A stretch of 64,000 nucleotides of DNA from Raphanus sativus (GCF_000801105.2 NC_079519.1:9422668-9486667); one strand, 5' to 3'. Positions 12,500 through 24,905 are shown, counted from the stretch's first letter. Notes: a model not told the origin generated them from the sequence alone. Made by a program: numbers and translations.

Positions 12500-12749
12500 C
12501 TCCCTCTGTTTTTTTATGTAAGTAGTTTTAGATGAATGCACAAATATTAAGAATGTCATTAATTTTTTCAAAAGTAACATTGGATGTATAAATTATGTGT
12601 AGTTAAACCAATCATAAATAAGTAAATATTATTTGATTGGTCACACTTAACCCAATAAAAATAGAAATTATTTAAAATTATGAAAATTACTTATATTTTG
12701 AAACAAATAAATTTTGCTTAAACTACTTACAATAAAAAAACAGAGGGAG
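12500..12749. mobile_element. Stowaway-type (Tc1/mariner) MITE
   Basis: The 250-bp AT-rich element has inverted termini ctccctctgttttttta and its complement ending cagagggag. It is flanked by TA on both sides (12498-12499 and 12750-12751). Termini, size and TA target match Stowaway MITEs. No coding content. The stretch 12752-13913 is AT-rich spacer leading into a CT-rich leader of the START gene. Confidence 0.88.
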
Positions 12750-13913
12750 TATAATTTATGAAAATCGAACCTTTTTAGAAAAATACTACTACATTTTAAA
12801 CATGAGAAAATCAACAGTTAAAGATGGAAGACCCACCAACATTTTTCTTTCTTCTTCTATAAATACTGTGTAGAAATGTTAACGTGGATGAGTTAATGCC
12901 GAGTAATGGTTGTGACCAAAATTCTACAGTCAAGTCTTCCAAAAAGTCAAATTTTATACAATTCCATAGTCAAGTCAAAATCTACACAATTTACACAGCG
13001 TTACAAATTACAATCAGTGTTTTTTTTTTAAAAATCAGACCAACATGGCAATCGGATCGGATTCAACAATTAAAAGATAATCAAACCGAAAAACTATTAA
13101 AACAGCCATAAGCTCACAAACTAGACTGAATAAATGAATTAATTGACTCAAATTTTAGAAATATTTAGTTACAAATTTTTTTTTAGAAATATCTTAAAAT
13201 TTCAAACATAATTACATTCAAACTTTTAAATATTTCATTTTTAGGTGACTACATCTTATACTTAGTAAAAAAATTAGGTGTTTCTTTTATTTTTATGTTT
13301 ATGACAAATTATAATCTTATTAAATTTTACTATCTTCACTAAATAATTTTCTTGTCTTTAATGTTTATTTGGTATATTTTATTTTAAATAAAATATATCA
13401 TATCATAAGTCATTTAAATTATATATAATTTTTTTTATATTTTAAAAAATTAATAAACATAAAATTTGCTAACTCGGGGAAATTATTCGGTTTGGTTCCC
13501 TAACCGGGTTTTGAAAACAATCGATATAAACGTAACCAAATAATAAACCCCACGATTTAATCATGGAAAGAAAAAATAAACCCTAAAAAGAGGAAAATTA
13601 CAGAATTGGTCTGAGATGGACGGTAGTCGTCGTTTCACACTTTCTCCGTCAACCATTCTACTTCTCCTCTCCTCTCCTCTAAAAAGCAATGGCCTTTCGA
13701 CCTCCATCATTGGCTCTTTTAAGCCTTGACATGAAAAGTCCATTACTTGTAATATTATAAACCATAAGTTTATTCCCGTTTCTTCTTCTCACCACTCGTT
13801 AATCTCTTTCCTCTGTCGTCTTCCTCTCACCGCCTCTCTCCCTTGATTTTTTTTTCTTTTATATTTATCCAAACAATCATTTTTAAGATACCTTTTTTTT
13901 TTCTGGAAAGACT

Positions 13914-15682
13914 ATGGCTTTGTTCGTGAGCTTGATCTTAGGGATAATCGCAGGATGGTTAGCTTTCGTTGTTGGGTTGCTCATAGGATGGGCATGGAGA
14001 CCCAGATGGGCTTCTTGTTCTGATAAGGAAAGAGTGAAACTTCAGTGTTGTGCTCCTCGATCTTTTGATTTGTCTTTACCATCGTCTCCCTCTCCTCGTT
14101 CCGCAACTTCTCCGTTAAAGGGCTTTGGTTCTGCTCCTTGCTTGAAAGCTCTTGTCTGCGACACGTGGACTATGGCTTTGAGACAGCAGAAAACAGTCTC
14201 CCCTGTTTCTTCTTCTTCTTCTTCTTCTTCATGTGATGATGTGATTGCTGGGTAAGCTTAGTTTTAAGGATTATTTATACTTGTACTCTCTTTGTTAATT
14301 TTGTTTGTTTTTTTTTTTGTAGAGGGAAGAAAACAGAGGAGAGGTTGCCTAATACTGTGACAGAGTTAGATTTGAGACATCTTGTGCAGTTGGTTGAGAG
14401 GAAAGATGGTGGTCATGCTTGGATTCAGATGATGGACCGGTTTACTCCTGGTATGAGATACCAAGCTTGGTTAAGAGAGCCTAAGGTAATAACACTTTTG
14501 TGAGAGAGATTTCTCTTTGGTCTTTAATAGATTTCTATTTTTTTTTTCTCATTTTATGTTTTGTTGTTGATCAGAATGGTCCTACTGAGTATAGAAGCAG
14601 GACTGTGTTTGAAGATGCAACTCCTGAGATTGTAAGAGATTTTTTCTGGGATGATGAGTTTAGACCAAATTGGGATACGATGCTCTCTAGTTCAACTACT
14701 GTTGAAGAGTGCACAAGTACTGGAACCATGATTGTTAGATGGATACGCAAGGTTAGTTAGTTAGTTAGTCTCTCTGTTGTGACGATGATCGTTTTATTGA
14801 CTTGTTGACTTTTCCACCTTTTATGTGTCGCAGTTCCCCTTCTTCTGCAGTGATAGAGAGTATGTGATTGGTCGTAGGATATGGAACTGTGGCAAATCTT
14901 ATTACTGTGTTACGAAGGTATGTAATCAAAATGGAATCTTCTGCTAAAAATGCAAAGAAGCAGAATGAGTTGTTGTAATAACACTCTTGTGTTTGCTTCA
15001 GGGAGTATCAGTTCCTTGTATACCACGCAACAACAAGCAGAAGCGTGTGGACTTGTTCTACTCGAGCTGGTGCATTCGACCAGGTAGGTAACTCTATAAT
15101 CCTCACATCCAAGAAATGAGCAGAGTTGAAATACTTTTCTCCGGGTTCTGTGCAGTGGAATCAAGAAGAGAGGATGGAGTGGCAAGTGCCTGCGAAGTGC
15201 TTCTGTTTCACCACGAAGACATGGGGATACCAAGAGAGATCGCAAAGCTCGGTGTGAAACGAGGGATGTGGGGAGCGGTTAAGAAGATGGAACCTGGTTT
15301 ACGTGCTTACCAAGAGCAAAGACTCTTAAGAGGAGGAGGAGGAGGAGGAGAAGGATCCAAGCTTTCTCGGCCAGCTTTAATGGCTCAGATCAACACCAAG
15401 GTCACATCAGAACATCTCATCTCTCTCAGCAACGGCGCGTCGCCTGTCACTGAAACTCCCATTACTACACACAACGGAGGAAACGTAGCTGCGAATTTGA
15501 AGAAACTGTTGTTTATCGGTGGAGCTGTTGCGGTTGTTTGCGCTTTGACCGGTGGAGGAGGGGGTCTTGTTCCTCCTGTTCTTTTAGGGTTTGGGAAGAG
15601 GTTTGCTAACGGTGGAAGAAAACGTGAGCGCCAAGGAACTTCAACAACAACAAGTCAGAGTCGAACTACTACTAATACATAG
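13914..15682 (+). CDS. START-domain membrane protein (Bet v1/polyketide-cyclase-like lipid-binding fold), six exons
   Basis: Exons: 13914-14251, 14323-14485, 14575-14751, 14834-14917, 15002-15083 and 15156-15682. All introns are GT-AG and the joined CDS is 1,371 nt (456 aa). The N-terminus is a membrane anchor (LILGIIAGWLAFVVGLLIGW), followed by a Ser-rich linker with a TCT/TTC microsatellite (14206-14230). A START domain follows (RHLVQLVERKDGGHAWIQMM through FRPNWDTMLSS, FFCSDREYVIGRR and VDLFYSSWCIRP). A hydrophobic segment (LFIGGAVAVVCALTG) lies near the C-terminus. START domains bind hydrophobic ligands such as sterols or lipids; the ligand here is unknown. Position matches At5g54170 from memory. 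I see no lesion. It is divergent from the mTERF gene, with ~3 kb between them. Confidence 0.92.
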
Positions 15683-17311
15683 ATTGAAGTTCAAATGATT
15701 CAGGATTAGTTTTTAGAACTGTAATAAGCTGTTTCTGCCAAATCTTATACACATGGAACAGTTTTTTTATAAAAGTAATCAATAAAAAGAAAGTAATTTG
15801 TTTCTTCTAAGCTTTTGCTGAAACTGGAAATGTTTGTTTCTTGAAGAGAAGGAATGGTGGTAAAACTAAGTATACATAGTTGGAAACGACAAGCCAAGCT
15901 ACAAGTGTCTAGAACCAGAGTAAAGACAAGTTTGACTAGTTTGGTCGGTGAATGAACACAGTCCACGTGGATTTTCTGTGAATGTGGACTAGTTTACTTG
16001 ATTCAATCACATTATTTTATTTCTTTAAAGTTACATGTTCTTTTCCAAACAAACAACAAAAACACAAAATTGATTATATCAAATATAAACCCACATCAAC
16101 TCTAGATCATTCTCTTAGCAACCCATTATTAAACATCATCATAAAAACGAAGGTAGTGTAGTAGACGTAGACATGAGAGCAATGTTTATAGTGTGTGTGT
16201 CTTAGATCTTCTTGAGAAATTCAATAACGTAAACACCAAAAGCGTTGCATGCAACTTTGATGCCTTTGAAGCCTGATGCTTTAGCTAACCCCTCGAACTC
16301 TTTCTCGGTTCGTTCTTTGCCACCAGGGTTGTGAGCCAACATGATGCAGTCGACATGGACTACTTGTTTTGTTGAGAGGCTTGAGTCTGGTGTTTCCGGT
16401 AGTATACATTCTGCTAATATCACTTTTCCATCATCTGGAAGCGCCTTGTAGCAGTTTTTCAAGAACTTCACGCAGTGTTCGTCGCTCCAATCATGGAATA
16501 TCCACTGTTACAACAATGAAACAAATGGAACATTAATGTTTAACAGATAAAATGATTCATTACCCTTGCTGAACTATACTTTTAATGTCATAGAGGTTTC
16601 GGTGGTGATCACTAACCTTCATGAAAATTGCATCACCTTTAGGGACACTTACGAACATATCTCCTCCAACATGTTCAATACCTAATATTATTCAAGCAAT
16701 AAAGTCAATGTCACTAATCTTATGTAAATGAAAAATCAGAATATCTGCGAATCATGTAATATACCTGGATGAGAAGTAGCTTCTTCAATGACATGTGGGA
16801 GATCGAAGTTGATGCCTTTAAGGTTAGGGTACTTAGAGACAATCATTTTGAGAGTAGCACCAATGCCACCACCAACATCAACCAAAGAAGTCAATCCCTC
16901 AAAACCCTTATAGGTCTCAAGAATCTTCTTCATTGTGATGGTTGAATGGTTAGACATTCCACTGTTGAAGACCGTGTTGAACCTAAGGTCTTTCCCATGG
17001 TACTCGAAAGCGCTCATTCCATAAGCCTTGTTGAATGGGATCACACCATCAAGAATTGCATCTTTCAAATGGTACCTATAACAAATCATGTTGGCATGAT
17101 TTTAAGTGAACACACACACTCCTTAAGCTTTAACCTAAACCGTCCAACTTTTGGTTCATCAATTATTAGGATAATCTGTTTTGAAATTGATCTGATATAC
17201 CAGCCGGTATGCAAAGAGAACTGGTCCGTTCAATTGTAGAAAACCAAATAAACCGATAGTAGATCGGGATCAAATAAAACATTTATTGTTGAATTTTCTT
17301 CTTATTAGTTG

Positions 17312-18144
17312 TATAGTTTTTGTTGGTACGGAGAGAAAAGGAGAAAAAAAAAAGAGGATTCCGATAGTAGATCTTCCACCTCCGACCAGCGTAAGTGGGC
17401 TCTCTCAGCCACGGCTTCAGTCGGAATCTTAGTTTAGTCTTCTCGTTTAGCTTATCTAGTTCTTTACTCGGCGTCGCAGCCTTTATGAGCGGCTTTTGTT
17501 TTGGTTTCGAGACAGTGGTTCAACCATCGCTTTTCGCCGACGTTTGACTCTGGGACCGCGCCGTATCTTCTTCGGTTGTGGCCGCCGGCTTCTGTTTCGA
17601 GCTGTATGAAAAGGGTATCCTTGCGGTGGTTCGTGACCGGGATAGGAGGAGATCTCGAGTTTTTCGATGGAAGCTCTCTTAGTTTCAGCCGTTGTGGTTT
17701 AGACTCTGAATCCTACACCTCCAATACAGTCGTTGGGGATGGATTTCGGTGGTCGTTTGTTATGGTCCCAGTGTTTTCCGATGGTTCTGTTCCGTGTTTT
17801 ACAGCGTCGACTTCTAGAAGGAAAGGAGTTGGTTGATTCGTGCTTCCGGCGAAGATCCGGCTTTCGGCCCCGGCGGAGATTTCCAGCCGTTCCAGATGAC
17901 GAAGCTCCATCCTCTGCTACGCATCTCTGTACTGCTGCGGGTGTAACACGTGGAGGTGTGCGTTTGTGTGGTGAGCGGTGGCGTAGTGCGTCTAAGGTTT
18001 TCAGTTGGGCTTGGAGTTTGTATGTTTTATTGGACTTTTTTTTTCCCGGTTTGGAGTTAATAGTTGGGCTGGTTATGGGTTTTGTAATATTTTATGACAT
18101 ATATAAAATCTTAGATGGCAAAAAAAAATATAGTTTTTGTTGGT
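17312..18144 (+). mobile_element. ~800-bp retroposon in COMT1a intron 1, 17-bp TSD
   Basis: Direct repeats tatagtttttgttggta at 17312-17328 and 18128-18144 flank 17329-18127, which ends in a run of nine A. It shares a gtgggctctctcagccac-type motif in its 5' region with the element at 11081-11900. It lies in sense on plus, opposite to COMT1a. No RT is encoded, so it depends on trans-acting machinery. Sadhu-like is a tentative family name. Confidence 0.85.
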
Positions 18145-18349
18145 ATAGTCAAAAACAAAAATTTCATCTATATATGGAGTCAATATTACCACTAAAGAAA
18201 CTGTATGTAAATATAATTTCTTAGTGGGACAGCAGGTAGGTATCAAAAACGTGTCAAAACGACATCATTTTGTCGGTGTTTGGATGATTGTCACTTGGTG
18301 GCCAACTCTCGGAGCTTTACCTTTTAACAATTGCTTATTAATTATTAAA

Positions 18350-19713
18350 CTAGATCATGATCCGCGCGATCGCGCGGATTTTATTTTTGTTTTAACACAT
18401 AAAATATATTCTATATTAATAGTTAATACAATTTGGAGTTTGTCATTTTTACATAATGTGGTTTTATATAATTTCGAGTTTGTCCAAAACATGTTGTTTA
18501 AGAACAATGTTAAAACTGTTTTTTGTATTAATAGTTTTTTTCGTTGGTGTATAAGAAATATAACTGTGCGGTGAAAAAAATACTAATATAATATTAACCA
18601 ATATGATTTTGACATTGTGCTTTTTAAAAGTTTTTTCTAAATGTTTTATGATTGTCCAATGAATGATGAATGCAAATGCAAATACTTATATACACATTTT
18701 AGTGGGAGGAAATGAATATTCTCTAATCTATTAAATTACATATAATAAATACAAAATATCATGACACCGAAATTTTAGGTATAGTAGAATAAACTTGGAA
18801 AATGGAATTTTCCATATTCATGATTTATCAAATCTGGCAATTTGATTGTGAATATTTGATTGTAACCGAGATTTTAGGCCTAGTAGACTCAACTTGGTGA
18901 AGAGGTTTTTTTACAATCGATTTTTTTAAAGTATAAATTGATGTTCTGTTATTGAAATAATAGTATACGATTAGTATATTCTATTTAGTGTATATTCAAA
19001 GCAAACCTTGATTATTTTAGCATCAAAGAAAATATATTCTGATATCTTTAGTATTGAGTTTCAAAAGTTTTGTATCAAGCTATTTAAAATTTAAAGATTC
19101 ATCAGTATTTGATGCCAAATAATTGTTTTTTTAATTCAAAGAGGTTTTGTGTTTAAGATAATTATAGTTTGATGATGGGAGGAAACATGTTCTTAAGTTA
19201 TTTGGTTGATTGAATCGATTGGTTTAAGAGATAACTGGATCAAGATAGTCAAAATTATATAATGACAGGCTAAGGATTCGTGGAATATTAATATTTTTTT
19301 GTCAACATACTCTTATAATATTTGTATTTTTAATAACATGTGTAATATTTATTTTTATTTCTATCTATTTATATTTTTATTTTTAAGAATTCAGACTCGT
19401 GTAATATTTATATTGGAGACATTTATTGTATTCATTTGACTATAATAAAAGAGAAGGATTGTTATATTTGTACTAATGATATAATATAAATATGATAATG
19501 TTAGTATACTTAAACGAAAGAATAGATATTTTGTTAAATATATGTATATAATGTAAGACATAGATCTTATAGTGGAATTAAATGATAGATGGTTAATATT
19601 GAACTCTTTAGGGAAATATTTAAATGAAAGGTTAGACTAAGAATAATAATGTGATGTCCAATTTAAAAATCTACCTAGAAGAAGTTATAATGTTTCTGTT
19701 TTAATAAGATAGA
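18350..19713 (-). mobile_element. Non-autonomous Helitron in COMT1a intron 1
   Basis: On minus the element starts TCTATCTTATTAAAACAG (from 19713 downwards). It ends with a perfect palindrome ATCCGCGCGATCGCGCGGAT (18360-18379) followed by CATGATCTAG. It is inserted between A and T with no TSD, as Helitrons are. Length is 1,364 bp and there is no Rep/helicase. Its start matches the Helitron at 33788. Confidence 0.9.
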
Positions 19714-20268
19714 TCATAGCGTATGAAACAACATTATCAATAGTAACGAAGAGTTTTTCTAACTAGAATAAGCACAAGATCTTTGAAAAAAATATGATAG
19801 TATTCCTTGGTGATATAGAAATAATACTTACCAGGTTTCCATGAGAACCTTGTCTTGGTTCATAAGACAAAGAGCAGCAATGGAGACACACCATCCTCGT
19901 TCTTGGTCAAATACTTGCAAACCAGACCAAGCCCGTAAATCCTCTCGACACCGTCAGGATTAGTACGGTTGGAGCAGGTGAGTATGGAGTAAGACGTAAG
20001 AAGACGAAGGATACGGTCGAGCATGATCGGAGCTTCAGGGTTTTTGGTCTGAAGTTGAGAAGCAATCTCAGAGGGAGACATTTGAGAAGAGTTCTTGGCC
20101 ATGATCTCGAGAAGATCGAGGTCTAAAGCCGTTTTTAAAACAATTGGAAGAACGGAGGCGCTGGCTAGCTGCATGGCGAAGAGAGCAGCTTCGTCGTCGG
20201 TGACTTGCACCGGAGTTATTTGTGTCTCTGTTGTTGACCCCATTTTTTCTTGAATTCTTTAAGATATA

Positions 20269-21411
20269 CTTAGAATTAGGAATGTCAAATAGACTTGTGG
20301 ACCGCGGGACAGGCCCGTTTAAACCTGTGGCGGGGCGGGTTTGGGCCTAAGGATTGTTATCCCGCAACGTTGCGGGCTTCGCGGGAAAGGGCTTGTGCGG
20401 GATGGGCCTTTTGCGGTACAGGCCCAGATAGACCGCGGGATACCCAAAAGTCCTGCATCTTCTTCGCTTCTCATTTCCTCTGCCACCTGAAAAACAAAAG
20501 AGAGAGAGAGAGCGAGAGGAAGGCGACTCGGTGCCACAAGAAACGGAGCTCCGACCATGGTTTCTTCATGCATGATGCTTCCGATCTACCATTCGCCTTC
20601 TATCTCCTCCGGTGAAGCTTCTTGGAGCCATAGCAAGAAGATCCATTTCCGGCCATGGTTTCTTCATTGACGGTGGTCATGGGCTCTCCTGCTTCGATCA
20701 TACACCGGAGCTTCTCCTTCACTGCATGCATGTTTGTTTTCTTCTCTATTTCTCCTCTCTATGTACTTATAATTTTTTAAAAAATTGTTGTTGATCTATG
20801 TAGTTACTAATTTTTTTTTCTTATTGTAGTCTAACAGTTTTCCGGAGATGGAGTGATGGTGAACAAGGAAGGAAACTGGTTCATCTTCTGCTCCTCTTGA
20901 TTGACAAGTATGAAACTCTTCTTTTATATGTTTAGTATATGCTTGAATTTTTTAAAATTTAATAGCAAGACTCCTGGAAAGTGAAGACAAGACTCATGTT
21001 CTTTGTGAATAAATCTAGTATGATTGAATGTTAGTATATGATGAATTTTTAAATCTCTGATAAGTATTTAGTATATACTTGAATTTTTAAAAATTTAATA
21101 GCAAGTCTCTTATATGCCTAATGCATTTTCTTTATGTAGGTGGACAAGGAAGCAGATGGTAATCACTGTGAAACATAAGTATTTGCTACATCTGTTACGT
21201 ACTGATATCCCAAACCTATATGCTGCAGATTGAAGTTATCCCGCGGGCCGGCCCGTTTGTAACAGGACTTTAGGCGGGACAGGATTGGGCCGGGGCTTTG
21301 GAGTACTGCACCCCGCGCGGGACTGGACCGCAATGAACCGCAAATCGACGAACCCGCTGTGGTCCGGGACGGGATGGGACGGGCGACCTGTTTGACATTC
21401 CTACTTAGAAT
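20269..21411. mobile_element. Non-autonomous hAT element in the 5' leader of COMT1a
   Basis: The 1,127-bp element (20277-21403) has termini TAGGAATGTCAAA and TTTGACATTCCTA. The exact 8-bp TSD is cttagaat (20269-20276, 21404-21411). Both ends are rich in gggcc/cgcggg. Sequence to its right (gaatgctttgtgtttt, then gtgtgatgggtgagaag) matches the leader of COMT1b, so it interrupted the promoter-proximal leader 34 bp before the ATG. It encodes no transposase. Confidence 0.9.
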
Positions 21412-22289
21412 GCTTTGTGTTTTGAGAGGATTGTGTGATGGGTGAGAAGTAGGAGGGGTTGGAGGTTTATTTTTATGAAAATATATAAAAGAAGGTAGAC
21501 GACTGACATTTTTAATTAACTCAGATTTCTGACTGGCTTAATTAGATGGTACAACTGAAATTGAGACAAGTCGTTTTTTTTTGTATTTTATCATTTAAAT
21601 AAGAGACCTTTTTATAAGAAAACAAGTAGTCTTAATTGTACTTTTAGATTTAAGAAAACAAGTAGTCTTAATTCTTTGACACAAGTGGTTGTACGGATTT
21701 CACCGGTATAACCATTGTATAAAAATTATACATATATTAATATAAAGCTGAAGATTAATGAACGAAAAATTATTTCATAATATTCTATTTTATTTGTCTA
21801 ACCATTTTGTTTTACATAGATGCAAAATTACATAGCTGCAAAAACAAATTGATGCAAAATTACAAAGTTTCCATAATTTTGTCAAATCACATATCACTTC
21901 TTATCACACATTTTATATTTACTGTTTAAAATAAAACTCATAATTGGTTAACAAAAAAATCATCCTTAAATTCTCTCCAATAAACACACTATCTTATCAT
22001 ACATCCATTAATTTGATCAAGATTTTCATTAAAAGTAACTATATTTTAGATATCTTTTAAAGGAATATTTTCATTTTAAAAAATTACTTTAATACAAACC
22101 TATTTTAATTAATTATATATCAGAAATCGTATATAATTTTTAATAATGTGATGTAACTATTTTGACATATATCAATGTGAGATTCAATGAATTTATTACA
22201 TCAAAATAACAAGTTTCTATTTTTATAAATTTGTAGAAATTTGTTCATACATTGTAAAACTTTTAAAATATTTTTCTCTTTTTTCGATT
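21412..22289. other. AT-rich spacer, former COMT1a promoter side
   Basis: The first ~100 bp correspond to the COMT1a leader and TATA region displaced by the hAT element (tatataaaag near 21482). The rest is AT-rich with no ORF, repeat border or RNA gene that I can support. Confidence 0.5.
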
Positions 22290-24155
22290 AATATTCCAAG
22301 AAATAACCTTCTTGGTCAGAGATTGCAGCCCCCTGATCATTTATTCGCCGACCTGCTGCATTACGTAAGTAACCTTCTTGGTCACGCAAATCGCTATTGT
22401 CGTCTTGCATGAGTATCAAAGTTGTGACCATGTTTTGTAGTCACTATCGATAGACATGTAGTATGCGGTATCGGTCGATGTCGGATGAATTATGTTGGTC
22501 GACGGGTACTGAAAAGTATCGGTCGATGTGGATGGAAGGGTATCGGTCGATGTCAGATGTATGAGATCGGTCTATGTTGGTGAGCTAGTATCGGTCGACG
22601 GTGTCTGAAACTCTATATACGGTTGTTGATGAAAATCGGTCGATGCACAAGCAAATGAATCGATCAATTTGGAACGAATCTGGTTGCGGATTGATCGTTC
22701 CAAAGCAGCTGGATCAGTAGAAAAAAATTCTTTGTTCTTGTTGCTTCTGGTTATACTGGGCATGCACCTAAAAAGTCAAGAAAAGAAAAATTTTATCAGT
22801 TTCAAGTAGTAAGGAAAACCTAGACTTAAATAAAATCTAATGGCGATCAAAGCTCTCCGGCAACGGCACCAAATTTGATACGTGCTCAAATTACCCTAGA
22901 GAAACCTTACTCTGATCAAAAGAGGTCAACTTGTAGTACTTAGGGATCAAATCCACGAGGAGCTAACGCACACACTAGATCTTAATTGTAACTAAGTTAG
23001 ATTGAAGATTTCAACGCAGTAAATTTCAAGTAAACTTAAAACTGTGAACAAGATAATTGCTTTGTTGATTGATTTGGGGGTTTAACATATATGATGAAGG
23101 CGTTATACTTAGGATTTCTATTCAGGTTATCAGGATTATAATGATGTGAATGCTTATGTGATATGCTTGCATGATATTAAAGAACCCAACGGTAACAATA
23201 ACTAAACCACTGTCGTTTTCCGGATTATCTATTACTAGATTCAATGATTCACTACACGCGCATGTCATAATCTGGAAGGCGTCGATCGATGTTCCTTCGA
23301 ACATATCGATCGACATAGCCTTGCGTCAATCGATCGATATCTCTATAGGAGAATCGATCGATGCGCCTCTAGTAAGCTTTAATCGCGGGTTGATAACAAT
23401 TTACTAGGAGTTTGCTAGACCATGTTGTCGCTTAGCAAATCCTAGCTCATAGAAGATAGATCCAAGGATAAATCCACTGTCATCATGTATAGGTTAGTTA
23501 CTCCTATACAAGCATTAAGAACAATCTTCTAAGATGAATATCACAACTCAAGTATTCATATTTGGGGCTAATCCCTTAAAACCTATTTGAATCCTAAATC
23601 TAACAAGGTGATTACTCAGACATGGCTAAGCAGAACATCATAACCATTAAACAATTCTGCATATAATAGATAGATGAATAGAAAGTAATGGTGTTCAAGA
23701 AAGCTCTCAATAGTAACTCTCTCTCTCTCTCTCACACAACTTTGGTGTAAAAACTCTCTATCTAAAACTCTCTAAAAACCGTGTCTGCCTCCAAACACTT
23801 AGGTAAGACATAAATAGTAAATATTATGCTAAAACTCGTCAGGGGCATCTTGGTAATTAGATGGAATCTTGGGTTTCAAGTCGGATGTGACCAAACTGGG
23901 CTTCTGCGTGTTTACTATCGATCGATATCACTGAGAGTGTATCGATCGATATGTCTCTCTCTGTGTCGACTTCCTAGTCGATATGGTCATCTCGGGTGAA
24001 ATCTCTAAAGTGCTCCAAAATGCTTCAAAATCAACATATTTTCTCCAATTGCTCCTCAACCTGTAAATATGATATCTAGACTCCAAAATGCATTAAATCT
24101 ATCCTAAAACTCTTATATACATTGACTAAAATCGGATCAAATTCATGGTATATCA
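22290..24155 (-). mobile_element. Athila-type Ty3/gypsy fragment: 5' LTR, PBS and start of gag
   Basis: Read on minus, the LTR occupies 24155-22876 (1,280 bp) with inverted ends TGATA/TATCA. The PBS at 22873-22859 (TTTGGTGCCGTTGCC) is one base from the canonical Athila PBS TGGCGCCGTTGCC. A gag N-terminus follows from 22763 (MPSITRSNKNKEFFSTDPAA). A region of repeated S-x-D-T/R codons comes next, encoded by tatcggtcgatg repeats (22440-22640), then RDQEGYLRNAAGRR-like sequence to ~22290, where similarity is lost. The LTR itself carries atcgatcgat palindromes (23282-23360, 23925-23955) and a CT microsatellite (23716-23733). The 3' part and second LTR are absent. Confidence 0.8.
22572..22763 (-). 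pseudogene. N-terminal Athila gag fragment
   Basis: The open frame begins MPSITRSNKNKEFF ~95 bp after the PBS and passes LERSIRNQIRSKLIDSFACA into a Ser/Asp/Thr-rich repeat tract before a stop. Athila gag proteins in crucifers start in this way (from memory). It is a decayed fragment, not a host gene. Confidence 0.65.
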
Positions 24156-24478
24156 GCTTCCATGGTGTACATTAACTTTGATTGACTCAGTATCACTACA
24201 ATTAAAGCGAATAATAAGAATCAGAGACACATAATATCTAAATTAATTCTAAAATGAGAAACTCATTTAAAATTACATAGTTTTCTTTGTCATTTTTTCC
24301 TGACATGGAAATTTATTCAAGTTCAGAGAAATATAAAGGGTAGTCAAAGCAAAGAAAAAAAAAACAGAGTTTGGAGAATAAGAGAGGTTGAAGCATATTA
24401 GGGTTCCAAACTTGAATTGAAACTAACTCTAATTAGGGTTCAATCGATTTGAGCGTTTTTGGCTGAGGGTGAGCGTGT

Positions 24479-24905
24479 GTTTTTCTTAGTTTAACCACAT
24501 GTTTAATTAAAACTAACGTCATCTTCTATTAAATATAGTTGACGTCGTCTAATTCGATGTGTAAAATCTGTAAATTTTAAAATATTATGTATTATAGAAA
24601 AAATTAGTTCGTGTATTAAACGGTGATCCAAAATAGTTCGTGTAGTGTGTTAGAAATTAAAACTAGTTTGTGTATTTTGAAAGAATTTTGTTTTTACAAT
24701 TTAATCGCGTGTTTAATTAAGCATTAACGTTGTTGTCATTTCCGTTAAATATAGTTCACGCTGTCGAAAATGACGTGTAAAATCTACAAATTTGAAAAGT
24801 TTATGTATTTAGTAGGAAACGAAAAATTAGCTTTTGTATTAAATGCGGATCAAAAATACTTCGTGTATTTTATTAGCAAATGAAAATTAGTCGGTGTATT
24901 TTTAA
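24479..24905. repeat. Diverged ~210-bp tandem duplication
   Basis: Two copies begin with ttaaccacatgtttaatta (24491) and ttaatcgcgtgtttaatta (24701). Both pass through ttaaatatagtt, gtgtaaaatct, gtattaaa(c/t)g and (t/c)ggtgtatttt-like ends. The copies are strongly diverged. Confidence 0.7.

Larger units (their letters stand above)
16202..20243 (-). pseudogene. COMT1: Caffeate/5-hydroxyferulate O-methyltransferase 1-like, copy a (2-bp frameshift)
   Basis: Exons on minus: 20243-19832, 17075-16765, 16681-16617 and 16504-16202, all with GT-AG borders. The protein closely follows Arabidopsis COMT1/OMT1 (recalled): the N-terminal dimerisation domain begins [19 protein letters not shown], the SAM-binding motif is [10 protein letters not shown] in exon 2, and the catalytic His is in [13 protein letters not shown]1 methylates lignin, sinapate and flavonol precursors in the cytosol. 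In exon 1 the codons after NEDG read gtgtgtctcc where copy b has gtctcg. Two extra bases throw the frame, and a stop follows ~10 codons later (near 19860). Without them the CDS would be 1,089 nt, exactly as in copy b. Intron 1 is 2,756 bp, swollen by a retroposon and a Helitron. A hAT element sits 34 bp upstream of the ATG. An assembly error could mimic the 2-bp change. Confidence 0.88.

Noticed and set aside
17501..18224. ORFs of 111 and 163 codons as host genes
   Set aside because: They lie in or across the retroposon in COMT1a intron 1; the longer one crosses the poly(A) tail and TSD.
22440..22640. CRISPR-like spaced repeats
   Set aside because: tatcggtcgatg repeats are short, imperfect and irregularly spaced, and belong to a retrotransposon gag in a plant genome.
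22572..22763. Small host protein gene on minus
   Set aside because: It follows an Athila-type PBS and matches the start of Athila gag.
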